Assembly: GCA_964479465.1 (NCBI GenBank)
Contig: CAYZMG010000004.1
Span: 1-64,000, forward strand
Length of the DNA stretch: 64,000 bases
Direction: 5' to 3'
From: CADCTB01 sp964479465
Lineage (GTDB): Bacteria; Actinomycetota; Acidimicrobiia; Acidimicrobiales; AC-14
How positions within the stretch are numbered: the stretch's first letter is position 1; each line of letters opens with the position of its first letter. Below the pieces are notes generated by a model. The model did not search any database. It had not been told where the DNA came from and was given only the letters and a program-made list of their open reading frames with translations. Below are positions 24,619 to 32,549 of this stretch, in pieces. Position numbers and translations under genes: made by a program.

Positions 24619-24972
24619 GAACTCCAGCGATGTGCAGCTACCGCCGGGCTGCTGGGTGGGCGAAGGCTAAACCCGGCGGATGAGCGATGCAAGACTGTGA
24701 GTGGGGGGCCGGGCACGGACGCGAACGGGCCCGAGGAACCTCCTGGTCACCCCCACTTCCCCGAAGGGGTGCCCCGTCCGCCCCTCGGGCCCGGCAGGCA
24801 ATGTACCCGGCGTCGGGGCAGAACGCAAGAGAAGAACATGGAATACATCGAAGGCGCGCCGAAGAGCCCTCGGCCTGCACCCCCCACCTGGAACCGTCAG
24901 ACTAGCGCCGGCGGGCGGCGTCCGGGGCCGTTCTGGACCCACCATCCCGCTCGTGGGGCCGCTCGGGCCCGC
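24619..24972 (-). other. 354-bp gap between mshA and the M23 gene
   Basis: No protein-coding gene seen. It contains a likely structured leader at 24708-24811 (separate entry). The 90 bases between that structure and the ATG look unstructured. Upstream of the structure, from 24812 to 24972, lies the probable promoter; I did not find a convincing -35/-10 pair. Confidence 0.5.
24708..24811 (-). ncRNA. Candidate structured 5' leader of the M23 peptidase gene
   Basis: Read on the minus strand. Outer helix: 24811-24803 (GCCGGGUAC) with 24716-24708 (GUGCCCGGC), 9 pairs with one G-U. Inner helix: 24793-24783 with 24736-24726, 11 perfect pairs (CGGGCCCGAGG). Within it, a C(UUCG)G tetraloop hairpin at 24769-24759, plus a second G-run (GGGGGUG) that could compete for the same CACCCC. 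It ends 90 nt before the ATG. It does not carry the AGCUAAC or GGUGAAU parts of the ydaO (c-di-AMP) class. GC-rich sequence makes helices easier by chance, so covariation is needed. Confidence 0.45.
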
Positions 24973-26223
24973 TCAGCGACACTCGACGAGTCGACGGGCG
25001 GTGAGGTCGGCGTAGAGCCGGCGCAGGCGGGCAGCGGTGATCGACCACCGGTAGCGATCGGCCTGCACGGTGGCCTCAAGGCTCATCTCGATCGCCAGCG
25101 CGGGTTCGGCCAGGAGCCGGGACACATAGCCGGCGTAGGTCGCCGGGTCGCGCCCCTCGACGAGGAACCCCGTCTCCCCGTGGGCCACGATCGTGCGCAG
25201 GCCGCCCACGGCGGCGGCCACGACGGGCGTGCCGCACGCCGCCGCCTCCAGCGCCACCAGCCCGAAGGACTCCGACCGGCTGGGCACGAGGCATACGTCG
25301 GCGGCCCGGTAATACAACGCAAGTCGCCCGTGGGGCTGGGGGGGGACGAACTTCACCCGCTCCTGCAGGCCCAACTCGGCGACCAGGTGATGCAGGCGGG
25401 CCAACTCGGCGTCGCCCTCGACGCCGCTCGGCCCACCGACGACCAACATGGTGGGCGCCGGCCCCACTGGCCCGGCGCGGTCCGACGGTCGGGTGTCGGT
25501 CTGGGTGAGAAAAGCGAGCGTCCGCACCGCCACGTCGGCGCCCTTCAGGGGCTGGATGCGGCCGGCGAAGAGCAGGACGGGCTCGTCGCCCAACCCCAGT
25601 TCGGCCCTGGCGGCCGAGCGATCGCCGGGGGTGAACAGCTTGTGGTCGACGCCGGGCGGCACGACCTCGATGCGGTCGGGAACCGCTCCGTAGAGGCGTT
25701 CGAGCTGCCTGGCCTCCTCGGCCGAGTTGGCCAGGATGGCGTCGGAGCACCCGATGACCTCCGCCTCGGCCTTCGCCCTCCGGTCGTGCTCCTCCGCCGC
25801 CTCCTCGGCCTTGACCCGAGCCAGGGTGTGGAACGTCGAGACCAGCGGCAGCTCCAGGCGGTGCTTGATCGTGTGACCGGCCACGCCCGAGAGCCAGTAG
25901 TTGGCGTGGATAACGTCGGCCGGACCCGACTCGCCGATGCGATCGAGCACACCGGCGGTGAACTCCTCGACGTGCTCGGGGAGATCCTCCTTGACCACCG
26001 ACGACTCAGGGCCGGCAGGTACGTGGTGGACCCGGAAGCCGGGCTCGACCTCGATCACCGGATCCAGGCCCCGCCGCCACGACCGGGTGAACACCTCGCA
26101 CTCGACGCCGGCGCCGGCCAGCGCCGAGGACAGCTCCCGGACGTAGACGTTCATGCCCCCGCCATCACCGGAACCGGGCTGGGTCAGCGGAGAAGTGTGG
26201 AAGGAGAGGACGGCGAGGCGCAC
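24973..26223 (-). CDS. mshA: GT4 glycosyltransferase, MshA-type (D-inositol-3-phosphate glycosyltransferase)
   Basis: 416 residues. First step of mycothiol synthesis: transfer of N-acetylglucosamine to inositol phosphate. N-terminal FHTSPLTQPGSGDGGGMNVYVREL is the MshA hallmark, with HANYWLSG, VVPPGVDHKLFTPGD, LFAGRIQPLKGADVAVR and the donor-site motif PSRSESFGLVALEAAACGTPVVA. GTG 26223 is the start that matches the family; an earlier GTG at 26253 adds ten residues. TAGGGT lies ten bases before the GTG. Agreement with the mycothiol-dependent enzyme at 40616 supports the call. Confidence 0.9.
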   Translation of the reverse strand: MRLAVLSFHTSPLTQPGSGDGGGMNVYVRELSSALAGAGVECEVFTRSWRRGLDPVIEVEPGFRVHHVPAGPESSVVKEDLPEHVEEFTAGVLDRIGESGPADVIHANYWLSGVAGHTIKHRLELPLVSTFHTLARVKAEEAAEEHDRRAKAEAEVIGCSDAILANSAEEARQLERLYGAVPDRIEVVPPGVDHKLFTPGDRSAARAELGLGDEPVLLFAGRIQPLKGADVAVRTLAFLTQTDTRPSDRAGPVGPAPTMLVVGGPSGVEGDAELARLHHLVAELGLQERVKFVPPQPHGRLALYYRAADVCLVPSRSESFGLVALEAAACGTPVVAAAVGGLRTIVAHGETGFLVEGRDPATYAGYVSRLLAEPALAIEMSLEATVQADRYRWSITAARLRRLYADLTARRLVECR

Positions 26224-26274
26224 GACGGAGTAAACCCTACCCAGCCGGTTCACATTCCGTAATCAGCTGGGCCT

Positions 26275-26814
26275 TTACCGGTCGAGCAGGGCGGCGACGT
26301 CGGCCTCGCCGGTGCCGTACCGGCGGGCCAGCTCGCCGTTGAGGGCGTCGATGCGGCCGAACAGGCCCCGCCGGGCGGCGGAGGTGCGCTTCTCGAGTTC
26401 CCCGATGCTGCGGGCCAGGTCGGCCACGCCGTCGTCGGACAGGTCGGCCAGATGGCCCAGCTCGTCGGGGCCGGCGACCCGGTCGATCTCGATGGTGAGG
26501 TCGGTGTCGTCCGGCGCCATCAGCCCGCTGGGCAGGCGGCCCGGCCCGCTGCCGGCGCTGCCCTTGTCGCTCAGGATGTCGGGCAGCTGCTCGATGAGGG
26601 TGTCGAGGTCGATCGGCGAGCCGCCTTCGCTCCGCCGGCGCAGGTCGGCGGCGACAATGTCGGCCCGACCCTGAATGATCCGCCGCAGGTAGGACACCTT
26701 GTCCTCCACGGCGCGGACCTCATCGCGCATGGCCCGGATCTCCTCGATGGGCCGCGCCGCCACGTCGCCCATCCAGTCCTCGGCCAGCACCCGCTCGACG
26801 TCGTCAGTCCACAT
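26275..26814 (-). CDS. rsiG: RsiG-like c-di-GMP-binding anti-sigma factor
   Basis: 179 residues, mostly helical. Two copies of the RsiG signature E-x3-S-x2-R-x3-Q-x3-D occur: residues 37-52 match exactly (E37, S41, R44, Q48, D52), and residues 141-156 match with Phe152 in place of Gln. In Streptomyces, RsiG holds the flagellar-type sigma factor WhiG when it binds c-di-GMP; the two helices form the ligand site. ATG 26814 overlaps the sodX stop (TGATG). No WhiG gene lies in the window. Named by motif, not by alignment. Confidence 0.8.
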   Translation of the reverse strand: MWTDDVERVLAEDWMGDVAARPIEEIRAMRDEVRAVEDKVSYLRRIIQGRADIVAADLRRRSEGGSPIDLDTLIEQLPDILSDKGSAGSGPGRLPSGLMAPDDTDLTIEIDRVAGPDELGHLADLSDDGVADLARSIGELEKRTSAARRGLFGRIDALNGELARRYGTGEADVAALLDR

Positions 26815-27194
26815 CACTTCCAGGTTACAACCCGCCCCCGCCGGCCGGATGGGAAGTAGCGGTAGAACGCGCGGCCCCGTATGGCCGCGGGGGCCAGCGG
26901 ACCGAGCTGCCGGCTGTCGGTGCTGGCGCCGGCGTTGTCGCCAAGGACGGTGACGCCCTCCGGGCCCCGGGCCGCCACCCGCTTGACCATTGTCCGCGAC
27001 GGAAGCCGCGGATCGGACACGGCCACGACCTCGCCGGGCCGCCCCCGCACCGGTCGGAGCACCAGGAGCCGGTCGCCGGGTCGCAACGCCGGCAGCATGC
27101 TGTCACCCACGACCTCCACCCGCCGGACGCTCCGCCAGACCGCCGCGAACACGACCCCGGCGGCGACTAGATAGTGTCGAGTCGACCGTCGCAT
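26814..27194 (-). CDS. sodX: S26-family peptidase for NiSOD maturation
   Basis: 126 residues. Small relative of signal peptidase I: catalytic Ser in VVGDSMLPALRPGDRLLV and Lys in RTMVKRVAARG, plus the VLGDNA box. An N-terminal helix (YLVAAGVVFAAVW). Divergent to sodN, with 20 bp between starts; this pairing is the standard arrangement for the NiSOD maturation protease, which trims the SodN leader to expose His1. ATG 27194 is taken; a TTG three codons earlier is possible. Its stop is coupled to the rsiG start. Confidence 0.92.
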   Translation of the reverse strand: MRRSTRHYLVAAGVVFAAVWRSVRRVEVVGDSMLPALRPGDRLLVLRPVRGRPGEVVAVSDPRLPSRTMVKRVAARGPEGVTVLGDNAGASTDSRQLGPLAPAAIRGRAFYRYFPSGRRGRVVTWK

Positions 27195-27214
27195 CCGGAC
27201 CAAGGAGCATAGGC

Positions 27215-27634
27215 ATGCCAGTCCTCTCCCGCGTGTTGTCCATCATCGACCGCTTCAGCCCCCCTGAGCAGGTCCACGCCCACTGCGATCTTCCGTGTGG
27301 CGTCTACGACCCGGCCCAGGCCCGCATCGAGGCCGAGTCGGTGAAGGCCATTCAGGAGAAGTACGGGGCATCGGGCGACGAAGCCTTCAAGACCCGCGCC
27401 CTCGCCATCAAGGAGGAGCGGGCCGATCTGGTCAAGCACCACCTGTGGGTGCTGTGGACCGACTACTTCAAGCCGCCCCACCTGGAGAAGTACCCCCAGC
27501 TCCACCAGCTGTTCTGGGACGCCACCAAGGCCGCCGGCGCCACCAAGGGCTCCGTGGACCCGGCCACTGGCCAGAAGCTTCTCGACCAGATCGCCGAGAT
27601 CGACACGATCTTCTGGGAGACCAAGAGGGCGTAG
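27215..27634 (+). CDS. sodN: Nickel superoxide dismutase
   Basis: 139 residues: a 22-residue leader ending VHA, then the nickel hook H23-C24-D-L-P-C28-G-V-Y31, so mature His1, Cys2, Cys6 and Tyr9 are in place and the mature chain is 117 residues, the usual NiSOD length. Disproportionates superoxide in the cytoplasm as a hexamer. AAGGAG seven bases before ATG 27215. Nickel-dependent control (Nur-type) is common in relatives, but I see no clear operator. Confidence 0.97.
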   Translation: MPVLSRVLSIIDRFSPPEQVHAHCDLPCGVYDPAQARIEAESVKAIQEKYGASGDEAFKTRALAIKEERADLVKHHLWVLWTDYFKPPHLEKYPQLHQLFWDATKAAGATKGSVDPATGQKLLDQIAEIDTIFWETKRA

Positions 27635-27640
27635 CTGTTC

Positions 27641-27693
27641 CCGAACCCGTTGCAGTTACCCGCGCATATGGGGGGTACCTGCAACTGGTTCGG
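27641..27693. terminator. Inverted repeat between convergent sodN and the MoaD-CdsA gene
   Basis: Arms 27641-27661 and 27673-27693 pair at 19 of 21 positions around an 11-nt loop (GCGCATATGGG). It fills the 63-bp space between the two stops and would terminate both genes. It is not an obvious member of the 13446/38986 repeat, though both carry TTGCAGT/CTGCA cores. Confidence 0.65.
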
Positions 27694-27697
27694 TGTG

Positions 27698-28834
27698 TTA
27701 CTGCAAAAAGACGATTGCGCACCAGGCCCACAGGGGACCGAGGAGCAGCAGGGAGTCGAGCCGGCGCAGCGCCGGCGCGTGGCCGCTGCGGTCGCCCAGC
27801 AACGCCGAGGCGGCGACGGGCCCGCACGGCGCCAGTACCGCAGCCAGCACGCCGAGGAACAGGGGCTGGGCGCCGGCGAATGGGGGCACCAGCACGACCT
27901 CGGCGAAGATGGTGATCGGGATCAGGGCGGCGACGCCGGCGGCGGGGCCCTCCCACGCGGAGGATGCGCCGGTGCCGATCAGGTAGGCGCCGGCGTCGTA
28001 GGCGCAGATCATGGCCAGCAGCAGCAGGGCGGCGGAGATGCCCGTGTGACGCACCAGCACCGGCCCCGCCGCCGCGAACCCGATGGCCACGCCGATGGCC
28101 AGGGTGAGGGCGACGTCGCGCGACGGTGCCCGGGTCGGGGCCCGCAGGCGGCTGACGAAGGTGACCAGCACGCCGGCGGCGACCACGCCGGCCATGGCGC
28201 CGACGTCGAACGACGCCGCCACAGGAAGGCCGGCGGCGATGGCGGCCGCAGCCAGGGCGACGGGACGCTCGCCCCGCTTGCGCCACACCCTGCAGGTCTG
28301 GGCGCCGGCGATGAACGCGGCGACCGCCAGCCATCCGGCCAGGTAGGCGGGGCCGGCGATGGTGAACCCGAAGGTGACGGTGGCCCATGCCAGGCCGAGC
28401 CGGCCATGGGGGCGAACGCTCTTGTGGACGACGGCCAGCGGCGGGCGATCCGGCTCTGCCTCGGGTCGTGGGTCCGGGGCCAGGGCGGGCGTGGGGTCGG
28501 GGACGAGGGCCAGGTTGCCGCGGACCACGACCGGCGGGGTGGCGTGGGGGCGGGCCGCCGGCGGCACCGCGGCCCTACCGGCCGCCGGCGGCACCGCGGC
28601 GCCGCCGGACACCGGGGGCAGGACGGCCACCACGTCGACGTCCGCCACCGCCGTCGACCGGTCGGCCGGCTCGCCGTTAACCCAGACCTTCGACGACCCC
28701 AGCACGGCCGCGAAGCGGTCACCGAAACGCCGGCACGCCTCGTCGAGCACGTCGGCGACCGTCGCCGCCGGGATCTCGACCGTGGTCAGGCCGGCGGCCT
28801 CGCGAGCCGAGGCGAACAGTCGTAGGACCGCCAC
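27698..28834 (-). CDS. MoaD/ThiS-like domain fused to a CdsA-like membrane domain
   Basis: 378 residues. Residues 1-78 read as a MoaD-like ubiquitin fold sulfur carrier ending in a PPVSGG diglycine (77-78), but the chain goes on through a Pro/Ala-rich linker (AAVPPAAG repeated) into eight or so hydrophobic helices (about 145-378). The membrane part has DAGAYLIG and, at the end, GDRSGHAPALRRLDSLLLLGP, a weakened version of the phosphatidate cytidylyltransferase signature (K-D-x-x-P-G-H-G-G-x-x-D-R-x-D). Either domain may be non-catalytic. GTG start overlaps the previous stop (TAGTG). Confidence 0.75.
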   Translation of the reverse strand: MAVLRLFASAREAAGLTTVEIPAATVADVLDEACRRFGDRFAAVLGSSKVWVNGEPADRSTAVADVDVVAVLPPVSGGAAVPPAAGRAAVPPAARPHATPPVVVRGNLALVPDPTPALAPDPRPEAEPDRPPLAVVHKSVRPHGRLGLAWATVTFGFTIAGPAYLAGWLAVAAFIAGAQTCRVWRKRGERPVALAAAAIAAGLPVAASFDVGAMAGVVAAGVLVTFVSRLRAPTRAPSRDVALTLAIGVAIGFAAAGPVLVRHTGISAALLLLAMICAYDAGAYLIGTGASSAWEGPAAGVAALIPITIFAEVVLVPPFAGAQPLFLGVLAAVLAPCGPVAASALLGDRSGHAPALRRLDSLLLLGPLWAWCAIVFLQ

Positions 28835-29679
28835 TAGAGGGTTATCTCCGCCCGGCCGTCGCGCACGACGACCTTGCCGGCGCTGGACGCCTCGAAGGCC
28901 ACGATCTGCCGGCCCTCAGACGTGCCGGCGTCGTACATCGTCGTCATGAGGTCGTTGCCGGGGAACACCGGCCGGTAGAAGCGCACGGCCAGCCGGCGCA
29001 GGCGGTTGGGGTCGCCACCGGCCAGCTCGTCCACCACGGCGCGGGCGCAGAGCGCCATCGTGCACATGCCGTGGACAATCACCCCCGGCAGGCCCACCGC
29101 CTGGGCCGCGGCATCGTCGACATGAATGGGGTTGCGGTCGCCCGAGGCCTCGGCGTACCGCAGGGCCTGGTCGAGATCAACCGAGCCGGCCACCGACGCC
29201 AGCTTGGCCGCTTTGGCCTCGCTCGGGAAGGCGTGGGGTGGAGGCGTGGGGCCGCCGTCCTCGCCGGGCTCGATCCCTCGGATAAGCATGGTGGCGAACT
29301 GCTCGACGATCGGCGCCCCTGTCTCGTCGGCGCTGACCACCCGCATGGTGAACCGGGTGCCCATCCGCCCACTCCGCAGGCTGTAGGCCTCGGCATGGGT
29401 GACCAGGCGCCGGCCCGGCACCAGCGGGGCGTGGAAGTGCATGTCCTGCTCGGCGTGGAGCATGGCGACCTGATCCTCGGCGGGGACGACGTCGTGGAGG
29501 GCCACCATCATCGCGTCCCAGGTCGGGACGACGGCGAAGATGGGCGGGGCCAGCGCACCGGAAAGGTAGGCGGGGTTGGCGTCGTTCGTTGCCGCGGCGT
29601 ACGCCCGCGCGCGCTCCGCGTCGATCGTCGCCGTCCGTGATTCGTACCGGGTCCCGATTTTCTCCAAGGGCAGTCCCAC
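28834..29679 (-). CDS. MaoC-family double hot-dog hydratase/dehydratase
   Basis: 281 residues, two hot-dog halves. The N-terminal half binds (YAAATNDANPAYLSG), and the C-terminal half carries the hydratase-2 signature YAEASGDRNPIHVDDAAAQAVGLPGVIVHGMC with catalytic Asp/His. It hydrates trans-2-enoyl-CoA or acts on related acyl thioesters in fatty acid or sterol-type degradation. GTG 29679 start, 13 bp after the neighbouring hydrolase; coupled to the downstream fusion gene. Confidence 0.88.
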   Translation of the reverse strand: MGLPLEKIGTRYESRTATIDAERARAYAAATNDANPAYLSGALAPPIFAVVPTWDAMMVALHDVVPAEDQVAMLHAEQDMHFHAPLVPGRRLVTHAEAYSLRSGRMGTRFTMRVVSADETGAPIVEQFATMLIRGIEPGEDGGPTPPPHAFPSEAKAAKLASVAGSVDLDQALRYAEASGDRNPIHVDDAAAQAVGLPGVIVHGMCTMALCARAVVDELAGGDPNRLRRLAVRFYRPVFPGNDLMTTMYDAGTSEGRQIVAFEASSAGKVVVRDGRAEITL

Positions 29680-29692
29680 CTGGCAGCCGACG

Positions 29693-30502
29693 CTATCCGA
29701 GCCGGCGCTCCAGCTCAGCCAGGAGCCGGGTGGTGAACGCCGGCCCGAGCAGATCGGTGCCGTGGCCGGTGCCCGGGAGCAGCCACAGGTCCTTGGGCTC
29801 GTTGGCCCACTCGTAGATCGTGCGCGGGTGCTCCTCGTTGAAGTAGTGGTCGCCAGGGTCGGCGACGACCAGGGTGAACGCCGGCGAGATGGCCGCGGCC
29901 TGGGCCTCGGCGTGGGGCACGCCCTCGCACACCTGGGCGATTCGGGTCCGCATGAACACGGCAAGGAACCGCCGGCCGGCCGGGGTCATGGCGTAGCGCT
30001 GGATACGCTTGGTCGCCGGCGTGTCCCAGGCCCCCCACCACGCCGGTGCGCTGATGGCCACGACACCGGCGACCCCGCCGAACGACCCCCCGTGGAGCAG
30101 CACCGCGGCCCCGCCCAGGCTGATGCCGACGGTGACCACAGGCAGGGACGGGTCGGCCGCCTCTACCGCCGCCTTCACGTCGAGGGGCTCCTTGGGCCCC
30201 ATGCTGCTCACCCCGCCGGAGTTCCCGTGGCCCCGCAGGTCCGGGACGATGACATGCATACGAGCGGCCAGCTGGTGGGCGAAGGCGTGGATGCGCGGCA
30301 TCCGGGAGGACTGGGAGAACCCGTGGACCAGCACCACCGTGCCGGCGGCGTCCGCCGGCCCCCGCAGCCGGGCCGCGGCCAGCCGGACGCCGTCGTCGGT
30401 GAACAGCGCCATGCGCTGCTCGTCCCCGTAGTGGGGGACGAACGCATGCTTGCGGAGGTAGCCCGCTAGAGCGGCGCGGCGGCGAGCCTGCGACGTCGCC
30501 AT
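29693..30502 (-). CDS. Alpha/beta hydrolase
   Basis: 269 residues. Oxyanion region VVLVHGFSQSS, nucleophile elbow VGISLGGAA (Ser in G-x-S-x-G), PDLRGHGNS strand and a C-terminal GTGHGTD histidine make a complete triad layout. Probably an esterase or lipase-like hydrolase with a lid; substrate not predictable. ATG 30502 lies inside the end of the AarF gene (37-bp overlap), so these genes share a transcript. Confidence 0.87.
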   Translation of the reverse strand: MATSQARRRAALAGYLRKHAFVPHYGDEQRMALFTDDGVRLAAARLRGPADAAGTVVLVHGFSQSSRMPRIHAFAHQLAARMHVIVPDLRGHGNSGGVSSMGPKEPLDVKAAVEAADPSLPVVTVGISLGGAAVLLHGGSFGGVAGVVAISAPAWWGAWDTPATKRIQRYAMTPAGRRFLAVFMRTRIAQVCEGVPHAEAQAAAISPAFTLVVADPGDHYFNEEHPRTIYEWANEPKDLWLLPGTGHGTDLLGPAFTTRLLAELERRLG

Positions 30503-31920
30503 TCGACCTCCGCCCGTCCCAGCTCGGTGGACGGGGGCGCGTGGTGGAGGTACTCGTCCAACAGGTCACCCCAGCGGTGGGTGACGCCCATCCGGCCGAA
30601 CAGCGCGCTCATGCCCCACACCACCCGGTCGAGGATTACGTAGGACGGCGGCATGTTCAGTTGGCGGATGACGTCGTTGAACTCCCCGGACAGGTCGAGC
30701 ATGCGCTGCAACGTCTGGCCCACGAACTCACTCGAGTACGTGAACTCCTCGGCCTGGAACGGCAGGTAGGGAAGCGTGCAGAACTCGTACAGGCGATCGG
30801 CGGGCACACCCGCATCCGCCGGCAGGAAGCCGGAGTGGACCACCGCCTTGAGGGTGCCCTCGGGATCCTTGGCCAGGATGGCGTCGAGGATGGGGCTCAG
30901 CCCTTCCAGCTCTCCGGGCGCCCACCGCTTGACCAGCCCGAAGTCGAGGAAGGTGACCTTGCCGGTCTCGGGGTGGAACCGGTAGTTGCCCGGGTGCGGG
31001 TCGCCGTTGAAGACCCGGTGGTGCCAGATCGAACCCTCGGCGAAGCGGAACAGCACCTCGGCCGCAGTGTGCTTCTGGGCCGGCGTGGCCGTGGCCAGGA
31101 AGTCCTTCCAGTTCAGGCCGTCGACCCAGTCGCTGGTGATGACCCGCCGGCTGCTGCGTTCGGGGATGACGTCGGGCACGTGGATGAAGGGGTGGTCCCG
31201 GTACCGGTCGGCGAACTCCTTCTGGCAGGTGGCCTCGAGCCGGTAGTCGAGCTCGTCGCCCATGCGGGCCCGCAGCTCGTCGACCATGGGCTTGACGTCC
31301 ATGTTCTTCAGGGCGAACGAGGCGAAGAGCCCGTAGAGGAACTCGGCGTTGTCGAGGTCGGACCGGATGGCCTTGTCGACGCCGGGGTACTGCACCTTCA
31401 CGGCCACCAGCCGGCCGTCGGGCATCACCGCCTTGTGGACCTGGCCGATCGACGCCGCCGCCACCGGCACCGGGTCCCAGTCCAGGAACAACTTCTCGGG
31501 ATCGGCGCCCAGCTCGGAGCGTATGACACCCTCGGCCAGACTCGGTGCCATCGGGGGGACGTCGGCCTGGAGCGTGGCCAGCGCGGCCTGGGCCTCGGGC
31601 GGCAGCCCGTCGGCGATGAAGGAGACCATCTGGCCCGCCTTCATGATGGCGCCCTTCATGCCGCCCAGAACCTTGGCCACGTCCTCGGCCGTCCTGATGG
31701 CGAACTGCGCCTCGAGCTCGGCCCGCCTGGCCTCATCAGCCCGGGTTCCCCGAACCTTGATCAACGCCCAGTGGGCGCTGCGCCGCATCGACAGCCGCCA
31801 CACCCGGGCCTGGCGCTCCAGGCGGTTCCGCCGGTCCTCATCAGACAGGTAGGCGGCGCCGGCCCCCACGGCACCGGCCACCGCCGCGCCGCCGGCGCCC
31901 AGCAGAACAGATCTACGCAA
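30466..31920 (-). CDS. ABC1/AarF (UbiB-like) atypical kinase
   Basis: 484 residues. Family marks: KxGQ motif MKAGQMVSF, Ala-rich loop AAASIGQVHKA, VAVKVQYPG lysine, catalytic NGDPHPGNYR and metal site FLDFGLVKR. N-terminal hydrophobic stretch (VLLGAGGAAVAGAVGAGAAYL) suggests membrane contact. UbiB-type proteins support isoprenoid quinone or lipid handling. Start at TTG 31920 is uncertain, as no strong ribosome site is seen. Confidence 0.9.
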   Translation of the reverse strand: MRRSVLLGAGGAAVAGAVGAGAAYLSDEDRRNRLERQARVWRLSMRRSAHWALIKVRGTRADEARRAELEAQFAIRTAEDVAKVLGGMKGAIMKAGQMVSFIADGLPPEAQAALATLQADVPPMAPSLAEGVIRSELGADPEKLFLDWDPVPVAAASIGQVHKAVMPDGRLVAVKVQYPGVDKAIRSDLDNAEFLYGLFASFALKNMDVKPMVDELRARMGDELDYRLEATCQKEFADRYRDHPFIHVPDVIPERSSRRVITSDWVDGLNWKDFLATATPAQKHTAAEVLFRFAEGSIWHHRVFNGDPHPGNYRFHPETGKVTFLDFGLVKRWAPGELEGLSPILDAILAKDPEGTLKAVVHSGFLPADAGVPADRLYEFCTLPYLPFQAEEFTYSSEFVGQTLQRMLDLSGEFNDVIRQLNMPPSYVILDRVVWGMSALFGRMGVTHRWGDLLDEYLHHAPPSTELGRAEVEWRRRRLAAAPL

Positions 31921-31931
31921 ATCCTGGATAC

Positions 31932-32354
31932 CTACTCGAGACCCGGCGCCTGCCCCGGCCCAACCCCCGCCCGCTCGCCGGAGAATCGGACGTCGCGCTC
32001 AGCCTCGGCCTGGTGCTCCAGGCACAGCCGCGTGGCAGGCATGGCCTCCAGGCGCTCGTCGGGGATGGCATTGCCGCAGACCTCACAGGTGCCGTAGGTA
32101 CCGTCGTCGAGGCGGCGCAGGGCGTGCTCGACGTCGGCCAGCTCGGCCTCGACCTGCTCGAGGATCGACAGATCCTTCTCGCGCTCGAAGGTCTCGGTGC
32201 CCATATCGGCCTGGTGCTGGTCGTAGGAGCTGAGCTCACTGACGCTGTCCGTCTCGGACTGGTCGGTGAGGCCCAGGTCGTCGAAGGTCGACTTCACCTC
32301 GCCGAGGCGCGCCCGCTCGTCCGCCAACCGCTGCCTGGCCAGGTCCGTGTCCAT
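31932..32354 (-). CDS. TraR/DksA-type zinc-finger protein
   Basis: 140 residues: a coiled-coil N-terminal part (about 1-75, Asp/Glu-rich) and a zinc finger near the end, YGTCEVCGNAIPDERLEAMP then CLEH (C-x2-C...C-x2-H rather than four Cys). Such proteins insert into the secondary channel of RNA polymerase or act in stress response. ATG 32354 begins at MDTDLARQRL. Adjacent to the AarF start (12 bp). Confidence 0.88.
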   Translation of the reverse strand: MDTDLARQRLADERARLGEVKSTFDDLGLTDQSETDSVSELSSYDQHQADMGTETFEREKDLSILEQVEAELADVEHALRRLDDGTYGTCEVCGNAIPDERLEAMPATRLCLEHQAEAERDVRFSGERAGVGPGQAPGLE

Positions 32355-32433
32355 CCACTCCAGCCTACGCCCGTGCCGGTGATTGCCGGACCGCGGGCCC
32401 AGAAGGTCAGGGCCCACTGAGTACGCTGGTCCC

Positions 32434-32508
32434 GGGCCGTTAGCTCATCGGGTAGAGCGGGAGCCTTTTAAGCTTCTGGGCCGGGTTCGAGCCCCGGGCG
32501 GCCCACCA
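32434..32508 (+). tRNA. tRNA-Lys (anticodon TTT)
   Basis: Cloverleaf fits: acceptor 32434-32440 with 32498-32504 (T-G last pair), D stem 32443-32446/32455-32458, anticodon stem 32460-32464/32472-32476 with loop CTTTTAA (TTT at 32467-32469), T arm 32481-32497 with TTCGAGC, and an encoded CCA at 32506-32508. The variable loop is four bases. T33 and A37 positions agree with tRNA-Lys. Confidence 0.97.
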
Positions 32509-32549
32509 CCCGATGCCGTCTGCGGGAAATGGCGGCCTTACGCCGTCAT

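Noticed and set aside
24619..24860. A ydaO/c-di-AMP riboswitch in front of the M23 gene
   Set aside because: The leader lacks the conserved GGUGAAUC and AGCUAAC elements. I keep it as an unclassified structured leader.
27641..27693. Third copy of the 13446/38986 hairpin repeat
   Set aside because: It has the same kind of position and a CTGCA/TGCAG core, but the arms do not align beyond a few bases.
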